The notes under the pieces: generated by a model
The model's database searches: none
Told to the model about the DNA's origin: nothing
The model's input: the letters and a program-made list of their open reading frames with translations, nothing else
Position numbers and translations under genes: made by a program
Shown: piece by piece, positions 10,815 through 19,051 of the stretch
How the letters are laid out: the number at the start of each line of letters is the position of its first letter
Numbering within the stretch: position 1 is the stretch's first letter
Assembly: GCA_023091735.1 (NCBI GenBank)
Contig: JALKBU010000958.1
Span: 1 to 19,776, forward strand
Source: Trichomonas tenax
Lineage: Eukaryota > Parabasalia > Trichomonadida > Trichomonadidae
Direction of reading: 5' to 3'
DNA length: 19,776 nucleotides

Positions 10815-11644
10815 AAATCGACGTATTGTGATATATTATAGTATGCAACTGTTTGTGAAGGAACATTGATCGAATCGATTTGATTGGATGATATTAATTT
10901 ATAATTTCTATGAAATAATGTGTTGACCATTGAGGATGCATTGCAGTGAACAGTGTTGTTAGTTAATCCGAAGTTTATCTTTGGTTTATTGATGAATGAA
11001 ATTCGAATATGGTCTCCAATAATGATTTTTGATTCATCAAAGTATATGTCAAAATTAGAAAATGAAATATATACTGCATTTGAATGTACGTTTGATAAAT
11101 CAATCAATGAAAATTTATCAAATTCAAAATGATTTGTTTCTAATGCATCATTTTTGGCTATTGTTCCAACCAATGATAGATAATTAATTTTGCACGATAA
11201 TTCAGTTATGTTAACGCTTTCGGTTCCGAGAAATTGAATTGTATCAGGATCTCTTATGATAATTTTAGGGAAATCTCCGCGAATACTTCTAATTGATATT
11301 GAGGAAGCTACTTTTGTAAGATTCTCAAAAACAATTGGTTCATCATATAAATCACGAATAACAATCGTAATTTGTTGATATTTACCCGGAATCAAAGAAG
11401 AAAGGAATGAAGCTTGTTCTCTTGAACACGTGAAATCAGATGAACTCGAATTATTTTCTGTAATTATTATATGCGAATAATGTGCTATTCTAGAATCGTA
11501 ACGAAAACCGAACCAATGAATATCATTCTCTGAACTTACTATGTTTTCATAGAATATTCCATGGCTTATTGAAAAAACTGATGAATAATGAAAATCATTT
11601 GATTGAACTAAAGGAATTGGTGAAAATACATATGAATATATCAA
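10796..11644 (-). pseudogene. N-terminal half of broken surface protein, no start codon
   Basis: About 282 codons are open, and the frame stays open upstream to 11716, where an in-frame TGA lies. There is no ATG until near the end of this piece (about residue 237), so the 11644 position is TTG. The sequence just after it (LIYSYVFSPIPLVQS) is hydrophobic and looks like the remains of a signal peptide. The rest is beta-rich, glycosylation-site-rich and ectodomain-like, continuing in character into the following frame. Loss of the start codon plus the internal frame change together favour a pseudogene over a sequencing slip. The one ATG nearby (11720) is in another frame, and its product does not look like a leader. 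The gene is divergent from the FERM gene, and its family is unknown. Confidence 0.55.
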
Positions 11645-11910
11645 TATAGTTTTGGTTTCGATAGAGTCTGCAATGATTAAAGGCTTTGAAACGTTTGAAC
11701 CATGAGAATAAGAAATTCATGCTGAAGGCATGGATATGTTTTTAGCTCTGAACTGATGTTCATTCCTTATGTCCATATTGTTGAATCTGAAATGTTCACA
11801 TTTGCATTAACATCAAAATTATATAGTCTATAAGTCTATAGACTTCAAGAAAAACATTTGTAATCGAAATGAATTTAAATAAAAATTTTGGAAACTTTTT
11901 ATTTTTTTTG

Positions 11911-13734
11911 ATGAATTCTTCTTTAATCAACGAATCACACGTTAAATATGTTAAAGTTTACACACAACTGAACCTCCACGAAGAGGGGAAGATGGTGGAG
12001 TATCCTGAGGACTCTTTGGAAGAACACATTGTCTTTATTGCTGAAAATGCGTTTAAAATAGAGCACGATCAAGAAAGAGTTGCTATATTCATAACCAAAA
12101 CCAACGCAAGCACGTTCCTGCCTAAGGGAAAGCCTCTCAATTTCCTTGCAAAGCCGAAAAGTATGAAGATTTTAATACAACCGAAGTTTATTTCAACGAC
12201 GATCGTCACTCCGAGAGAGGAATTTAATATAGTTATAGATATAACAGCAAAGATATCCAAGATAATCATGCCTTTCTTTGAAGGAAACATCTTTATTTTG
12301 AAAGATTATTACACGCTCTTCGCTCTCGAGGACAAAGAGCACCCAAGACCACTCGATCCAAGAAAGCCTTTGTATTACACGACAATGCAACTCGATAGGT
12401 TGGTCCTGAAACGTTATTTGTATATCTTCCCTCCACACTTGATGACAGAGTATGAGCCTGCATTCATGATATTCCATGATTGCAGACGATACATTTTCGA
12501 AACAGAGGACCTCGATATCGATAATTCGACAATTATTCTTCTCGCTGTCTATGATGCTTACGCATTGGATGAGGAAAGTCTATATAATGGAACGTTTGAC
12601 CTCAACAAACATATTCCTTCTCGCTTCCAATTCTCATATATGTTAAATAACGAGGTTCTTCAAGTTGCTAAGTCAGTCAGGAACAAAGATAAGCTTTCAA
12701 TTGTCCAAAATTATGTTAACCTTGCAAGAAAAATCCATAATTTTGGAGTCACAAAATACAATATTTTGCCTTCACACAAATTTGTAACAATTGATCCATT
12801 TGGCATCACACTACATGATGAAAATGGTGAAAAAGTTACTCCAAAGATCCTATTTCCGAACCTCACAGAAATCAAAATCGAATTAACTATTTTAAATCTT
12901 AAATTCTATAATAGAAACACAAGACAGATTGACAGCGTTTCATACGATCTCGGCGATATGTGCAACTCATTCTATATGCATTTGCTGACTTCCATTGAAG
13001 TTCTTAATAGCGAAATTAAAACTTCAAGAGAAAGACTTGGAAAAGCCACAGGACCTGTTGAAACAGAAGAAGACATCAAGAAACACTATAAGATTGACTT
13101 CAAGAAGATGCAAAGGAAGCTTGAAATGTCCAGTACGATTGCTTATAAGGAATCCGATCTCGGAGAATCATACGAAAACATCGCATCATTCTATGGCGTT
13201 AAATGTGAAGTCACTGAAGTCATGAAACACTTAATGAGGATAAAGAACAAACTATCTAATGAAAGCGCGGCAGAACTCGATGACCTCAAGTTCATTAAGG
13301 ATAAGTTAGTTGAAGTCAACAATGTTTTCCTCGCAACAAGAGAGAAGATGAGGAATCATTATATAAACATGGACAATCACTTGAATGCATACAATGAATG
13401 TGCTGAAAAGGCAATTCACGGTGTTGAGACAGTGAAGAACAGATGGAGTCATATCTCAACAAGAGGTATGCCAGATGAAAGATTGAACTTTGCAACAAGA
13501 TTGTTGGAATTGTTGATGTTCTATTGGTGCGAAGCAAACTTCCTTGATATACTTCACTCTAAGCTTTCATCATCAGAGAAAAAGAAAGTCAAATACAGTC
13601 CATCTGATGTCAAGAAGGCTGTTATTGATCAGCAGCTGATCATTGCTATGAACAAGCAACAAGACGAAGAAGCTCTTGGAAAGGAGAGAATGAGAATGCC
13701 TCCAAGACTTTCAGAAGTTGTTATTTTAGAATAA
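11911..13734 (+). CDS. Talin-head-like FERM protein with short helical tail
   Basis: The product (607 residues from 11911) matches the order and local motifs of the four-lobed talin head. Numbering from an upstream in-frame ATG at 11869: F0 about 24-107 (ubiquitin-like, with VAIFITKTNASTFLPKGKPL), F1 about 108-190, F2 about 195-300 (ending in NYVNLARKIHNFGVTKYNI, like the talin F2 helix) and F3 about 302-382 (PTB-like, FGITLHDENGEK then a C-terminal helix). A helical region of about 235 residues follows (385-621). Talins link membrane receptors to actin through a long rod; here the rod is reduced to one or two helical bundles, and no actin-binding I/LWEQ module is evident. I prefer the 11911 start because the 14 codons before it are almost pure A/T, like a leader. 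The role is inferred as cortex-membrane linkage in adhesion or amoeboid change. FERM-like is sure; the talin relationship is likely. Confidence 0.82.
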   Translation: MNSSLINESHVKYVKVYTQLNLHEEGKMVEYPEDSLEEHIVFIAENAFKIEHDQERVAIFITKTNASTFLPKGKPLNFLAKPKSMKILIQPKFISTTIVTPREEFNIVIDITAKISKIIMPFFEGNIFILKDYYTLFALEDKEHPRPLDPRKPLYYTTMQLDRLVLKRYLYIFPPHLMTEYEPAFMIFHDCRRYIFETEDLDIDNSTIILLAVYDAYALDEESLYNGTFDLNKHIPSRFQFSYMLNNEVLQVAKSVRNKDKLSIVQNYVNLARKIHNFGVTKYNILPSHKFVTIDPFGITLHDENGEKVTPKILFPNLTEIKIELTILNLKFYNRNTRQIDSVSYDLGDMCNSFYMHLLTSIEVLNSEIKTSRERLGKATGPVETEEDIKKHYKIDFKKMQRKLEMSSTIAYKESDLGESYENIASFYGVKCEVTEVMKHLMRIKNKLSNESAAELDDLKFIKDKLVEVNNVFLATREKMRNHYINMDNHLNAYNECAEKAIHGVETVKNRWSHISTRGMPDERLNFATRLLELLMFYWCEANFLDILHSKLSSSEKKKVKYSPSDVKKAVIDQQLIIAMNKQQDEEALGKERMRMPPRLSEVVILE

Positions 13735-13932
13735 GTCTATTATATATATATTCTTTTTTGTAATAAAGCTATCTTTATATTAATCATTTGTTCGGCTCTC
13801 TCACAATAATTTTGTTTATAAAATATGAATTGATGCATTATGATTTAAATTTATTAGAATGGTTTTCTAGACGATATGAAAACACCTGATGACATAATGA
13901 GTGTCTTAGAACATATGTATTAAGAATTAAAT

Positions 13933-13960
13933 TGACATGTAAAGTTTAATTTACATGTCA
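13933..13960. repeat. 28-nt hairpin, 11-bp stem
   Basis: The arms TGACATGTAAA (13933-13943) and TTTACATGTCA (13950-13960) are perfect inverted copies with a 6-nt loop. The stop codon of the minus-strand remnant (13958-13960) lies in the right arm, as at other genes in this window. Confidence 0.45.
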
Positions 13961-14131
13961 TTTTTGACTCGTAGATTTGTCAAGAACGATCATTTGGCCG
14001 TCAAAAAAATTGAGAAGGTTGTCCCGACATTCATCTTTTGCGCTTCCTTTCAAGGTGTACTTCTTTAACATGCACCCGGGTGGAAGCGGATAAGACACAG
14101 GTTTTATCAGGTGGTAGATGCTTTTGCTGCC
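13958..14131 (-). pseudogene. Possible C-terminal coding remnant
   Basis: A 58-codon minus-strand frame without a usable start at its head ends in TGA at 13958. Its composition is protein-like rather than AT-random (for example KYTLKGSAKDECRDN and FFDGQMIVLDKS). Just upstream, another frame reads IGEGIFTGSDEAAKAST and then hits a stop where the first frame takes over, which suggests one coding region broken by a frameshift. I did not recognise the family. The alternative is a structured RNA: GAGAAGG (14012-14018) pairs with CCTTCTC (14153-14159), CGCTTCC (14041-14047) with GGAAGCG (14082-14088) and ACAGG with CCTGT within the same stretch. Pairings of this length can also arise by chance. Confidence 0.35.
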
Positions 14132-14666
14132 TCATCAGAGCCTGTAAAAATTCCTTCTCCAATTTTTGCCAGTTTTGATCTTTTTATACTTCGATATTTT
14201 TACAATGTGATTACTTTTAATTTGTGAAAGCCTACGAGATGATATAATGAATAGCTTCAAATCTATGAAAAATCGAATATTTGAATTTCAAAATTGAGCA
14301 AACTCCAGGAGTGAATTAAAATTGATATTTTGCAAGTGACTGAGTGTAGTGCTAAATGATTGAGAGCTAATTTTCTGGAGACATAAATAATATTTTCCTG
14401 AGTTTATTTGAAACCCAGCGTTTAAATGAGTGGTATTTAATTTACATAGACAATACTGGAGATTGTTCAAGAATCATGAGTTAAATGTTATTATTTTCAA
14501 TTTATAATTCGATATACTATTCAAGCGGCCGAATATCAAATGTTAGTTCATGGCTTAAGCCATATATTACAGTTATTGTATTTGCATAAGTTTTATATCA
14601 ATTTTGGAATTTAAATATTCTATTTTTTATTGATGGACAACGTAATAAAGCACAAGATTTCTTATC

Positions 14667-14686
14667 AACATATATTAATATATGTT
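14667..14686. repeat. 20-nt palindrome at nucleoplasmin-like gene stop
   Basis: AACATATATTAATATATGTT is a perfect 20-nt palindrome whose last base is the first base of the minus-strand stop triplet (14686-14688). It would form a hairpin directly after the coding region of the mRNA. Confidence 0.5.
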
Positions 14687-15219
14687 TATTTTTTTGTGTG
14701 TCTCTTAACAAATTCTAATAATTTCTTATTTGCGGCCTCTTCCTTATCCTGAGAAACTTCATCCTCGCCTGACTTTTCCTCTTCTTCCTCGGTTTCATTA
14801 TCTTCCTCGTATTCCTCCTCTTCGTCATAATCATCTTCCTCGAATGGAGCGAAGTAGCCAGAGACGTGAATGTCGTATGGACCCTTTGCTGTGAATTTCA
14901 AGTTCGAATTTAATGGTGAAAGTGTGTGGGAAATTAAATCGTGCTCGTGAATGTTGGCTTTGAGTGTTGTAAGGATAATTTTGTTATCAACTGTTGGCAC
15001 GTCTTGCTTTTCCTCGTCGTAGTTGTCGAGGTCAACTGTTGTAAGCTTCATTGTGAGCTGGCACGGCTCTTCAGATGGATTCTCTGGAAGCTCTGCAAGA
15101 GAGACGTTCGTGATGATAAGGTAGGCATCCTGCTCGTAGTTGAAGCTGATTGTCTGGCCAGCTGGGACTTTGACGCCCCAGAAAAGATTTGGTTGGTATA
15201 CTTCTTCTTCCTCTCCCAT
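14686..15219 (-). CDS. Nucleoplasmin-like acidic histone chaperone
   Basis: The 177-residue product has a nucleoplasmin-like beta-sandwich at about 10-124. It starts with the typical NLFWGVKVPAGQTISF, has the ILTTL segment in the middle and ends KGPYDIHVSGYF. A long acidic tract of Asp/Glu with few Tyr/Thr runs from about 126 to 161, and a short basic end (KKLLEFVKRHTKK) follows. Nucleoplasmin-fold proteins form pentamers that bind histones through acidic tracts, storing or depositing them in the nucleus. In many eukaryotes this fold is fused to an FKBP prolyl isomerase (FKBP39/41, Fpr3/4); no such domain is present here, so this is the stand-alone form. The basic tail may help nuclear import. 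The stop is TAA in TAAAC, giving the UAAA signal used for polyadenylation in trichomonads. CCACTAAAT, 14 nt before the ATG, is a weak Inr-like match. Confidence 0.85.
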   Translation of the reverse strand: MGEEEEVYQPNLFWGVKVPAGQTISFNYEQDAYLIITNVSLAELPENPSEEPCQLTMKLTTVDLDNYDEEKQDVPTVDNKIILTTLKANIHEHDLISHTLSPLNSNLKFTAKGPYDIHVSGYFAPFEEDDYDEEEEYEEDNETEEEEEKSGEDEVSQDKEEAANKKLLEFVKRHTKK

Positions 15220-15736
15220 TATATTTAGTGGTTTCCCCTCGTATTTTATTTAATAGTGTCTGCCCCTTATTTGGCTCTCACACAAACTCTCAAAGAAACA
15301 GCATTGAAATCTTAGAAATTTGAGATCTGAAGGAGCCATTCTTTAGATCTCTACTCTCTGTGTCAAAATGTATATTTCATTTTTCAATTTTATATCTTGA
15401 TAATGTTATTAAAACAAGTTGATTTGCTTCCATATCACTTGGAATCTTAATACTTGTATAACCAGCTTTTGATATTTTGAAATTTAAATTACATAAAAAT
15501 ATTGAACATTTTCATTTTGTTTTGTATACACTATATGAATATATTATGCTTTTTGTGTATCCCTTTTAGTTGTTGCAGCAAAATTCAGCAAAACATATTT
15601 AAAATAAAAAAATTTAAATAATATTGGATTCTGTGGTTAAATAGCATTTCCATGAGGCGTGTGTTTGATTATAAATACATGGATAGACAATGAATATTTA
15701 TTATTTCTGATAAAAATTAATCTATATATTATTGAA
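15220..15736. other. Intergenic, AT-rich
   Basis: No gene is seen. It holds the upstream region of the nucleoplasmin-like gene. A 7-bp inverted repeat GAGATCT (15322-15328) / AGATCTC (15345-15351) with a 16-nt loop is the only structure noticed. Confidence 0.6.
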
Positions 15737-17269
15737 TTACTCTGTGAGCTGTGGAAGGACTTTAAGGATAACACTTCTCCAGCGGTTGGCTTCGTCAATG
15801 TCCATCCATTCTCCAATGCAGTGAGCGCGTGGAAGAGATGGACAAACAGAGCACATATCAGCGTCGTAGCCAAGGAATAAGAATTCTGCAGGTTCAATTG
15901 TAACCTGAAGAATTCCAAGTGGAATATCACCAATAACAGTCTTGCACGTTTGCTGAACTAAGTTAGCGAGCTTGGACTCCCTTGGAGACCATGGATGGCC
16001 GGCGAGTTGCTTACTTAATGTGTGCTTGAGGGAAGTAATCTTGAACAAAGATTCAATTGTGTAATCAACGTAATCTAATTCAGCCTGTGTTGCACTTCTG
16101 CTGAAAAGGTCAATCTTGAACTTGTTCTTTTCGGCGTCAAATACAGCTAAAGCAAGATTTAATGAAGTATCAACAGTATCTTTGTAAATCGGGTGGAAAC
16201 GAATGATTCCATGATGTACTGCTTGAAGCATATATATTAATTGATGTGAATTGTGTGAATCAATGACTTTGGTTTCCGGAGAAATTTCTTGTGAAGTGAT
16301 TTTATACTTCATATCCTTTTCAATTTCCTTGAATGCATCAACTAAATCACTTAATGCCTCATTTGCAACCTTAACAGCAAGTTCTTCCTTTGATTCATCG
16401 ATTGCAACGACGCAATTACATGAAGTTGGGATTGCATTGATGGCATGGCCTCCATTGAACAAAATAAGCTCATAATCGATATTGTGGCGTTCCAATTTGC
16501 TCAAAATTTGAGAAGCCCATTTAATTGGATTTCCTTGGCCTTTCTGGATTGTTCCACCGGAGTGTCCGCCTGTAAAGTGTGAAAACTCCATCGCTAAACC
16601 CTTCTTATGCTCCGTGTTGATTGTGTTGACTTCCCACTCTGATCTGTACATAATTCCGCCAGAGCTTCCAACATAGACTTTGTCGCCATTCAAAGAGTCA
16701 CAGTTGATGAGGTACTTGAATTTGAATGGTGTGATTGGTGTCTTAACTGTTGTATTTGCTTCTGGGAATTTCTTAATTCCGACCAGACCGACTTCTTCAT
16801 CAGATGTCATGATCAATTCCATTGGTCCATGAACGTACAAATCCTTATTTTCGATTAATTCCAAGCACAAAGCAACACCGAAGCCATCATCGGCGCCAAG
16901 AGTTGAGTGTGGAGCGATTAACACACGTCTTCCGTTCATACCCTGCTGCTCTACCTTAATTGTATCTCCTACTTTTTCGCCAACCCACACCATATCGAGA
17001 TGCGTTTGGATCGCAGCAACAGGTGTATTTTCTGGCATACCATGTGCCGGAATCCTTACAACCAAGTTGTTGTACTGGTCTATCTCTGTCTCTGCTCCCA
17101 ATTGGTCGCACCAGGACTTGACAATTTTTGTTATCTCCTCACAGCCGAAGCTTGGATGGTCAACTTCAGTCAGGGCCAAGAACCACTTGTAGTAGCAGTA
17201 ATGCTCTGGCTCCATCTTCTCCAGAATCTCAAGCTTCTCCTCAGTATGGATGAGTTGATCTGCTCTCAT
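15737..17269 (-). CDS. pepD: Xaa-His dipeptidase (aminoacyl-histidine dipeptidase), peptidase family M20
   Basis: The 510-residue zinc dipeptidase belongs to the PepD group, which cleaves dipeptides such as Xaa-His and feeds amino-acid salvage in the cytosol. The expected metal ligands are all in place: H90 in QTHLDMV (with D92), D127 in STLGADDGFGVAL, E158/E159 in TSDEEVGL (one catalytic, one ligand), D191 in INCDSLNGD and H483 in RAHCIGEW. The lid-domain motif is FTGGHSGGTIQKGQGNP, and GGHAINAIP also matches the family. The length is close to the bacterial enzymes of roughly 480-490 residues. No signal peptide is visible. PepD is mainly a bacterial family, so descent by lateral transfer is plausible, but codon use here matches its neighbours, meaning any transfer is old. 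No Inr match was seen close to the ATG at 17269. Confidence 0.93.
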   Translation of the reverse strand: MRADQLIHTEEKLEILEKMEPEHYCYYKWFLALTEVDHPSFGCEEITKIVKSWCDQLGAETEIDQYNNLVVRIPAHGMPENTPVAAIQTHLDMVWVGEKVGDTIKVEQQGMNGRRVLIAPHSTLGADDGFGVALCLELIENKDLYVHGPMELIMTSDEEVGLVGIKKFPEANTTVKTPITPFKFKYLINCDSLNGDKVYVGSSGGIMYRSEWEVNTINTEHKKGLAMEFSHFTGGHSGGTIQKGQGNPIKWASQILSKLERHNIDYELILFNGGHAINAIPTSCNCVVAIDESKEELAVKVANEALSDLVDAFKEIEKDMKYKITSQEISPETKVIDSHNSHQLIYMLQAVHHGIIRFHPIYKDTVDTSLNLALAVFDAEKNKFKIDLFSRSATQAELDYVDYTIESLFKITSLKHTLSKQLAGHPWSPRESKLANLVQQTCKTVIGDIPLGILQVTIEPAEFLFLGYDADMCSVCPSLPRAHCIGEWMDIDEANRWRSVILKVLPQLTE

Positions 17270-17600
17270 TTATGTCACTTTTAAAGTTGTCAACACTAAA
17301 ATCTTATTTCATATCCACTCGTTGAAGGCTTTGTGATAAGATACAACACCGCATATGTGACCTTTGTATCCGTCCTCACCATATGGCTGATTAATGGTTA
17401 TATGTTTTCGATAATATTCACTATCTTCAATCTTCAAAACCAACCTATATCTATACCATATTCTATATCTTTATGTCCAATTACATCAAACCTCTAAGCA
17501 AAAACTGGACATTAATTAAAAATAAAAATTGGATAGAATTCTTTACCTTCAAATACAAACAAAACATAATAATCTAAAACAACCTTACTTAGAAGTAAAT
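17270..17600. other. Intergenic, AT-rich
   Basis: This is the upstream region of the dipeptidase gene and the 3' side of the Myb gene. Nothing else was found apart from the palindrome at 17585-17598. Confidence 0.6.
17585..17598. repeat. Short hairpin next to Myb gene stop
   Basis: TTACTTAGAAGTAA forms a 6-bp stem with a 2-nt loop, two bases beyond the Myb stop codon (17601-17603, minus strand). The stop itself reads TAAAT, a fit to the UAAA polyadenylation signal known in trichomonads. Confidence 0.4.
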
Positions 17601-18227
17601 TTAACCAGCGCAGAAGTCGGTAAAGACATCTTCTTCCTCAAATACAAAAAAAGCATCACTGTCCAACTTTTCTACAACTGTGTTTTTGCTGATAATCGGC
17701 TCAGAAACAGGTGGAAGCTCAACTGGGCAGATTATCTGAGTCGGAAAACTTTCTGTTTCAATTTGAGAGACCTTTAACTTGTGGATCTTCTTTTTGGCGA
17801 CAACTGAGCTCTCATAAATATTGAGGTAGTACATGTTCATTTTCTGCATCTTTCTTTCAGCTCTTAACATTTTTCTCTCCAAAACCTGGAATCTGTTCTT
17901 CAAGGCAGCATCTGTACGTCCTACAAAGAAGGCCTTCATGGCTACCCACTTGGAACCAATTGTTTTCTGCTTCTCGATCAAAAGCTGGTCTTCCTCAGGA
18001 GTGAAGGGCTCCCAGTTGATATCTGGGCTTAGGTAGTTCTCCCATCTCTCCTTGCATTGCCTTGGGTTCCTATCACCCATCATTTTGGAAACTTTTTGCC
18101 ATGACGAAGTTCCGATCTGAGCTATGACGTCTTTAAGCCTTTGGTCATCTAACTCGGTGAATTTATGCTTTGGGAGGTTACGTGGAGAGACGCCAAAGTG
18201 AGGGTCTGGGCTGCAATTGAAATGCAT
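17601..18227 (-). CDS. Two-repeat Myb DNA-binding protein
   Basis: The 208-residue product (from 18227) carries two Myb repeats, typical of the large trichomonad family of nuclear transcription factors. Repeat 2 is about residues 20-67, with W43 and W62 and F23 in place of the first tryptophan (GTSSWQKVSKMMGDRNPRQC, then RWENYL). Repeat 3 is about 72-116 (W72 and F75 at the front, W94, F113 in place of the last tryptophan; PEEDQLLIEKQ and FFVGRTDAALKNRF). A basic helix (118-155) and a Pro/Ser- then Glu/Asp-rich tail follow, the tail possibly activating. In T. vaginalis, Myb1-3 control the ap65-1 adhesion gene; whether this protein does anything similar is unknown. I chose the second ATG: a perfect Inr (TCATTTTTCATTA, 18239-18227) ends at it, leaving only about 10 nt of leader, so the in-frame ATG at 18263 lies outside the transcript. 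Confidence 0.93.
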   Translation of the reverse strand: MHFNCSPDPHFGVSPRNLPKHKFTELDDQRLKDVIAQIGTSSWQKVSKMMGDRNPRQCKERWENYLSPDINWEPFTPEEDQLLIEKQKTIGSKWVAMKAFFVGRTDAALKNRFQVLERKMLRAERKMQKMNMYYLNIYESSVVAKKKIHKLKVSQIETESFPTQIICPVELPPVSEPIISKNTVVEKLDSDAFFVFEEEDVFTDFCAG

Positions 18228-18239
18228 AATGAAAAATGA
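18227..18239 (-). promoter_or_regulatory. Inr promoter element of the Myb gene
   Basis: On the minus strand TCATTTTTCATTA is a 13/13 match to the T. vaginalis initiator consensus TCAYTWYTCATTA. Transcription would begin at the A of the first TCA (18237), about 10 nt before the ATG whose A is the last base of the motif. Known biology: this Inr is bound by IBP39 in T. vaginalis. Confidence 0.8.
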
Positions 18240-18501
18240 TAAGACGATAGAAATTGAATACATTAATAAAATCGCACTTCAATTTTGAGAGCTAAAAGCT
18301 AACGCTTGTCCTACCAATATCTACATTAGTTACATATCAATATTTTCAGGTTTTTGGCCTATTGTCAAAACCGCTGAAAAACGCAACCGATTTTTGGTCT
18401 CAATTTAGATTTTTATGAAGAAAGTATTTTATAATCTATATGATACATCAATTATAATTTGATAAATTTTGGAGCCGCGACGATACAATATCAAACTGAT
18501 A

Positions 18502-18588
18502 TTATGCTTCGTCATTATATTTAAAATGCAATTTGCTAAATATAACGCCAAGACGATATCGACGGTTTTTTAAGTTTTGAGTACTCAT
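18502..18588 (-). CDS. Possible 28-residue micro-ORF behind an Inr
   Basis: A 28-codon minus-strand ORF begins MSTQNLKNRRYRLGVIFSKL and ends in TAA. It is listed only because a 12/13 Inr match sits 10-22 nt upstream of its ATG, giving a leader of about 20 nt, typical of trichomonads. The peptide is basic and has no recognised family. It could be a real short gene, the start of a decayed gene, a long upstream transcript towards Myb, or chance. Confidence 0.3.
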   Translation of the reverse strand: MSTQNLKNRRYRLGVIFSKLHFKYNDEA

Positions 18589-18597
18589 TCGAATTTT

Positions 18598-18610
18598 CAA
18601 TGAAAAGTGA
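18598..18610 (-). promoter_or_regulatory. Second Inr-like element
   Basis: On the minus strand TCACTTTTCATTG matches the trichomonad Inr consensus at 12 of 13 positions (last base G instead of A). An ATG follows 10 nt after the motif. Confidence 0.45.
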
Positions 18611-18697
18611 CTATTAACCCATTATTTTTACTTCAAAAATACATTTTCTTATGTATGTACAATCATTTGTTAACACAAAATTTGACAATTTGATAAG

Positions 18698-19051
18698 ATG
18701 GTTAACAATATGAAATTCCCCGTGGATTCTTTATCTTCTCATCAATTAGGAACTATTATCCAAAAAAATTCAATTGTACTTGAATATTCATTTTTACTCA
18801 GCTTTTTTTATATAGCCAGCAAAAGCTTTGTTGAACCATATACTATAGAACTATGGTTGTGCGCATTGGCCTTAAACATACGATTATTGGAAAGCATGCC
18901 CAAAAGTGACAAGGACCCTCACATACAAATTGTCTCCATACTCATCCGCCTCATCAATCACGCCTACGCGCGCACACATCCAGTGTGCGAGCGTCTCATA
19001 GTGCGGGAAATTAAACCTTCCAGTCACCAGGAGCAGCCCCTCAAATTATAG
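18698..19051 (+). CDS. Unrecognised 117-residue helical protein
   Basis: I do not recognise this protein. GC content rises clearly in its second half, against AT-rich flanks, which supports real coding. The middle is hydrophobic and looks helical (LEYSFLLSFFYIASKS about 28-44, TIELWLCALALNIRLLES about 49-66), and a second helical stretch (HIQIVSILIRLINHAYARTH) leads to a polar C-end. It could be a small soluble all-helical protein or a membrane-attached one; no signal peptide is clear. A second in-frame ATG (codon 5) is possible. TCATTT at 18663-18668 fits the six-base Inr core, about 30 nt upstream. The stop TAG abuts the palindrome GGTATATACC. It could also be a truncated fragment of a longer gene. 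Confidence 0.55.
   Translation: MVNNMKFPVDSLSSHQLGTIIQKNSIVLEYSFLLSFFYIASKSFVEPYTIELWLCALALNIRLLESMPKSDKDPHIQIVSILIRLINHAYARTHPVCERLIVREIKPSSHQEQPLKL

Larger units (their letters stand above)
13735..14685. other. Intergenic with one GC-richer remnant
   Basis: This spacer lies between the ends of the FERM and nucleoplasmin-like genes. It is AT-rich except for about 13958-14160, described separately. The 14200-14685 part shows nothing supportable; a 60-codon minus-strand open stretch at 14288-14470 has random-looking composition. Confidence 0.55.
18228..18697. other. Intergenic between Myb gene and divergent 117-aa ORF
   Basis: The spacer is AT-rich. It contains the Myb promoter at one end and a second Inr-like site at 18598-18610 facing the same way, followed by a 28-codon ORF. 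Nothing else is supportable. Confidence 0.55.

Noticed and set aside
10940..10980. ACTAAC on the minus strand inside the surface-protein frame, like a trichomonad intron branch/3' motif
   Set aside because: No ACACAG acceptor after it and no GTATGT donor nearby; the frame is open through it, so no intron is needed.
14100..14140. CTGATGAG on the minus strand suggesting a hammerhead ribozyme or a C/D snoRNA
   Set aside because: No GAAA plus cleavage triplet with proper stems follows, and the C and D boxes would be only about 30 nt apart.
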